Assembly (NCBI GenBank): GCA_027001815.1
Contig: JALTLT010000394.1
Coordinates: 1 to 10,658, forward strand
Direction: 5' to 3'
DNA from: Gammaproteobacteria bacterium
GTDB lineage: Bacteria > Pseudomonadota > Gammaproteobacteria > JALTLT01
DNA: 10,658 nucleotides
Made by a program: the position numbers and the translations under genes
Notes under the pieces: model-generated
Told to the model about the DNA's origin: nothing
The model's input: only the letters and a program-made list of their open reading frames with translations
Databases searched by the model: none
In this document: in pieces, positions 9,149-10,658 of the stretch
How the letters are laid out: every line of letters starts with the position of its first letter
Numbering within the stretch: position 1 is the stretch's first letter

Positions 9149-9986
9149 CGGCGGGAGGGAGGTCCCTCCGCGCACCGTCTTCCTGGTGTCGGACTCCACC
9201 GGCATCACGGTGGAGAACGTCGCCCACAGTCTGCTGGCCCAGTTCGGCGACCTGCGCTACAGGCAGATCGAGTTCCCCTTCGTGGACAGTGCCGAGAAGC
9301 TGGAGTGGGTGGTGGAACAGATCCAGGCCCAGGCGCGGCGGGACGCGGCGCCACCGGTTGTCTTCAGTTCCCTGATCCGCCCGGAACTGCGCCGGCGGCT
9401 GGAAGAGCTTCCTCTCCTGGTACTGGACATCTTCGACTGCTTCCTGGAGCCCCTGCAGCGGGAGCTGGGCAGTGCCCCCAACCACGCCCTCGGACGCTCC
9501 CACGGGATCGTCAGCGAGCACGCCTACAAGGGGCGGATCGAGGCGATCAACTTCGCCCTCGCCGCCGACGACGGTCTCCGGGTGCGCGACTATCGACGGG
9601 CCGATCTGATTCTGGTGGGGGTCTCCCGTTCCGGCAAGACACCGGTCTCACTCTTCCTGGCCATGCAGTACGGCCTGTTCGTGGCCAACTATCCCCTGGT
9701 GGACGAGGAACTCGAGGTCGAGAGGCTGCCTGACTCGCTGCGCCCCTACACGCCCCGCATCCATGGGCTCACCATCGACCCGGTCCGGCTCCACCGCATC
9801 CGCAGCGAACGCCGTCCCGACAGCCGCTATGCGAGCCTGGAACAGTGTCGCTGGGAGGTCGCCCGGGCGGAGACCATCTTCCGCATGGAGAAGATCCCGG
9901 TCCTCGACACCACAGCCATGTCGGTGGAGGAGATCGCCGCCACCATCCTGCAGCGAACCGGGAGGAGACGTTTCCCCGCAGAATGA
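9123..9986 (+). CDS. ppsR: PEP synthetase regulatory protein (bifunctional kinase/pyrophosphorylase, DUF299)
   Basis: A 287-residue member of the DUF299 family. It inactivates PEP synthase by ADP-dependent phosphorylation of the threonine near the catalytic histidine, and reactivates it by phosphate-dependent removal. Visible motifs are VFLVSDSTGITVENVAHSLL (19-38), HALGRSHGI (121-129), the P-loop GVSRSGKT (166-173), and the C-terminal LDTTAMSVEEIA (261-272). Its target should be T415 of the PpsA encoded just upstream. The ATG at 9123 lies inside ppsA (26-base overlap, different frame). The Shine-Dalgarno is weak (GGAA), so translation is probably coupled to ppsA. No later ATG, GTG or TTG precedes the conserved core, which supports this start. 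Relatives acting on pyruvate phosphate dikinase share the family, but context assigns this one to PEP synthase. Confidence 0.95.
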   Translation: MANGPSEDSGGREVPPRTVFLVSDSTGITVENVAHSLLAQFGDLRYRQIEFPFVDSAEKLEWVVEQIQAQARRDAAPPVVFSSLIRPELRRRLEELPLLVLDIFDCFLEPLQRELGSAPNHALGRSHGIVSEHAYKGRIEAINFALAADDGLRVRDYRRADLILVGVSRSGKTPVSLFLAMQYGLFVANYPLVDEELEVERLPDSLRPYTPRIHGLTIDPVRLHRIRSERRPDSRYASLEQCRWEVARAETIFRMEKIPVLDTTAMSVEEIAATILQRTGRRRFPAE

Positions 9987-10149
9987 AGGGAGCGCACTGT
10001 GGTGCGGTGTCGCCCCCACTCGCGGATATGGTGATCCCCCTCCCACCGCGACGCGTGACGGAGTGCGGCAGCCTTTCGGAGAATCGTTCCCCCCTATGCC
10101 CCGGTCCGATCTTGAAGGTATGATGGAGCCGGCGAACGGCTGGAGACCT
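9987..10149. other. Non-coding stretch after ppsR
   Basis: About 160 bases with no gene, no convincing promoter and no terminator of standard form. It is the first part of a 672-base gene-free region reaching the window end. Confidence 0.5.
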
Positions 10150-10190
10150 TCACAGGCTGTCGAAAAGGACCGCTCTTCGACAGCCTGTGA
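10150..10190. repeat. Perfect 15-bp palindrome, family copy
   Basis: TCACAGGCTGTCGAA (10150-10164) and its exact complement (10176-10190) enclose an 11-nt loop. The right arm carries TTCGACAGCCTG, as in the copy before ppsA. There is no T-tract after it, so it would be an imperfect terminator; it may still stabilise or end the ppsA-ppsR mRNA. Confidence 0.8.
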
Positions 10191-10223
10191 GCCCGAAAAT
10201 TGCACGAAGCCGCCTGACAGAAT

Positions 10224-10259
10224 CAGGCTGCTGAAAAAATGTTGTTTTGCAACAGCCTG
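10224..10259. repeat. Degenerate palindrome family copy
   Basis: 15-nt arms 10224-10238 and 10245-10259 pair with two mismatches around the loop atgttg. The right arm is TTTTGCAACAGCCTG. The left arm also takes part in a small alternative hairpin, CCTGA-cagaa-TCAGG (10213-10227). The copy lies 33 bases after the preceding one, so the two form a tandem pair. Confidence 0.75.
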
Positions 10260-10293
10260 TTATTAACCCGGCAAGGGTTTGCATTACATTCAG

Positions 10294-10388
10294 CCACAGC
10301 CAGCGCTTTCACAGCGAGGCGGACAGGCGCCGTCGCAGTCATTCTGCGGCAAGCCTGGCCAACATAGCTGTGGGAGCGCTGGCTGTGG
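10294..10388. repeat. 22-nt inverted repeat with 51-nt loop
   Basis: Arm 10294-10315 (CCACAGCCAGCGCT then TT then CACAGC) matches the complement of 10367-10388 at 20 of 22 positions; the two mismatches are adjacent. The loop holds a minor stem CGCAG-tcatt-CTGCG. As RNA it would form a long stable stem. Nothing around it identifies a known RNA family. Confidence 0.7.
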
Positions 10389-10412
10389 CCCACTCAATTT
10401 TATTTTCGGAAT

Positions 10413-10443
10413 CTCTGAACAATTCATCCCTGAATTGTCAGAG
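10413..10443. repeat. Hairpin A of cluster (CATCCCTG module)
   Basis: CTCTGA(a)CAATTCA (10413-10426) pairs with TGAATTGTCAGAG (10431-10443): 13 bp with one bulged A, loop tccc. The 12-base GGAATCTCTGAA overlapping its 5' side (10408-10419) recurs at 10532-10543. Confidence 0.75.
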
Positions 10444-10446
10444 TAC

Positions 10447-10476
10447 GGGAGCCGAAAAACGCGGTTTTCGGCTCCC
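10447..10476. repeat. Hairpin B of cluster
   Basis: A perfect 12-bp stem, GGGAGCCGAAAA (10447-10458) with 10465-10476, and a 6-nt loop. It starts three bases after hairpin A. Confidence 0.8.
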
Positions 10477-10479
10477 TTG

Positions 10480-10510
10480 CAAAATCGATCACCTGCGGTG
10501 ATCGATTTTG
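10480..10510. repeat. Hairpin C of cluster
   Basis: A perfect 13-bp stem, CAAAATCGATCAC (10480-10492) with 10498-10510, and a 5-nt loop. It starts three bases after hairpin B and abuts hairpin D directly. On the plus strand it is not followed by a T-run. Confidence 0.8.
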
Positions 10511-10530
10511 GCGGCACATCCCTGTGCCGC
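10511..10530. repeat. Hairpin D of cluster (CATCCCTG module)
   Basis: A perfect 8-bp stem, GCGGCACA (10511-10518) with TGTGCCGC (10523-10530), loop tccc. It has the same CATCCCTG centre as hairpin A and the reverse of the small hairpin upstream of ppsA. No bases separate it from hairpins C and E. Confidence 0.75.
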
Positions 10531-10559
10531 AGGAATCTCTGAATAAATCAGAGATTCCT
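10531..10559. repeat. Hairpin E of cluster
   Basis: A perfect 12-bp stem, AGGAATCTCTGA (10531-10542) with 10548-10559, loop ataaa. It directly follows hairpin D and closes the run of five hairpins. Confidence 0.8.
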
Positions 10560-10658
10560 TACAATAGGTTGGGCGCTTTGGATTTGCGCCGGCTCGGTGT
10601 TGCGGCGCTTGCCAAGGGAACAACCCTTGCCTGCGCACCGCGCCTTGATCCGACGCAA
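10560..10658. other. Right-edge non-coding stretch
   Basis: No gene is supported. It holds a weak stem GGCGC (10572-10576) with GCGCC (10586-10590) and the CAAGGG/CCCTTG hairpin (10613-10629). The start or end of a further gene may lie beyond the edge. Confidence 0.35.

Larger units (their letters stand above)
10270..10631. repeat. Region enclosed by a perfect 10-bp inverted repeat
   Basis: GGCAAGGGTT (10270-10279) is complemented by AACCCTTGCC (10622-10631). Each arm can also form a local hairpin: AACCC-ggcaa-GGGTT at 10265-10279 and CAAGGG-aacaa-CCCTTG at 10613-10629. The interior holds the 22-nt inverted repeat and the hairpin cluster. No flanking target duplication is apparent, so calling it a mobile element would be speculation. 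Confidence 0.45.

Noticed and set aside
6683..9208. 841-residue minus-strand frame opposite ppsA
   Set aside because: A long antisense frame is expected from GC-rich codon bias; the opposite strand encodes a complete PEP synthase.
10247..10542. Small open frames of 75-87 residues at the right end
   Set aside because: They run through the hairpins in several frames on both strands without ribosome sites; their translations mirror the palindromes.
10150..10559. CRISPR array
   Set aside because: The repeats are palindromes of differing sequence with no constant repeat and no regular spacers, and there are no cas genes.
10413..10640. Integron attC sites
   Set aside because: A GTTGGGC occurs at 10568-10574, but no matching RYYYAAC core lies at the needed distance, and there are no cassette genes.

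Overview
The window looks like a GC-rich gammaproteobacterial chromosome. The indicators are a class A penicillin-binding protein of the PBP1b type followed by a TPR lipoprotein resembling Pseudomonas LpoP, a PEP synthase with its PpsR regulator, and strong G/C preference at third codon positions. A Chromatiales-like or sulfur-oxidiser-like lineage is possible, but that is an impression and not a result.

Layout. 1-1676 (minus strand) is an arsenic resistance operon transcribed arsR, arsC, acr3; acr3 runs off the left edge. A good sigma70-type promoter sits so close to arsR that the mRNA is probably leaderless. 1967-3532 (minus) is a two-domain kinase of unknown substrate: an aminoglycoside-phosphotransferase-like half plus a P-loop kinase half. 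3695-6492 (plus) is a two-gene cell-wall operon, mrcB (PBP1b) and an overlapping TPR lipoprotein that is probably its outer-membrane activator. 6764-9986 (plus) is ppsA followed by an overlapping ppsR, so the gluconeogenic enzyme and the kinase/phosphorylase that switches it off and on are made from one transcript. 9987-10658 has no convincing gene and is crowded with palindromes.

The gaps between the transcription units are not empty. Five sites carry members of one palindrome family, whose right arm reads approximately TTTTTC(A/G)ACA(G/T)CCTG: 1901-1943, 3627-3648 (one arm only), 6582-6615, 10150-10190 and 10224-10259. A second module, a small hairpin around CAGGGATG/CATCCCTG, occurs at 6623-6636, 10413-10443 and 10511-10530. 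The right-hand gap culminates in five hairpins packed almost end to end (10413-10559), preceded by a 22-nt inverted repeat (10294-10388) and enclosed by a perfect 10-bp long-range inverted repeat (10270-10279 with 10622-10631). This palindrome-rich block is the least explained part of the window.

The coding content is otherwise conventional. The main points of interest are the hairpin block, the repeats flanking the orphan kinase, the probably leaderless arsR, and the same-strand ppsA-ppsR overlap. No new defence or mobile system with recognisable proteins is visible.
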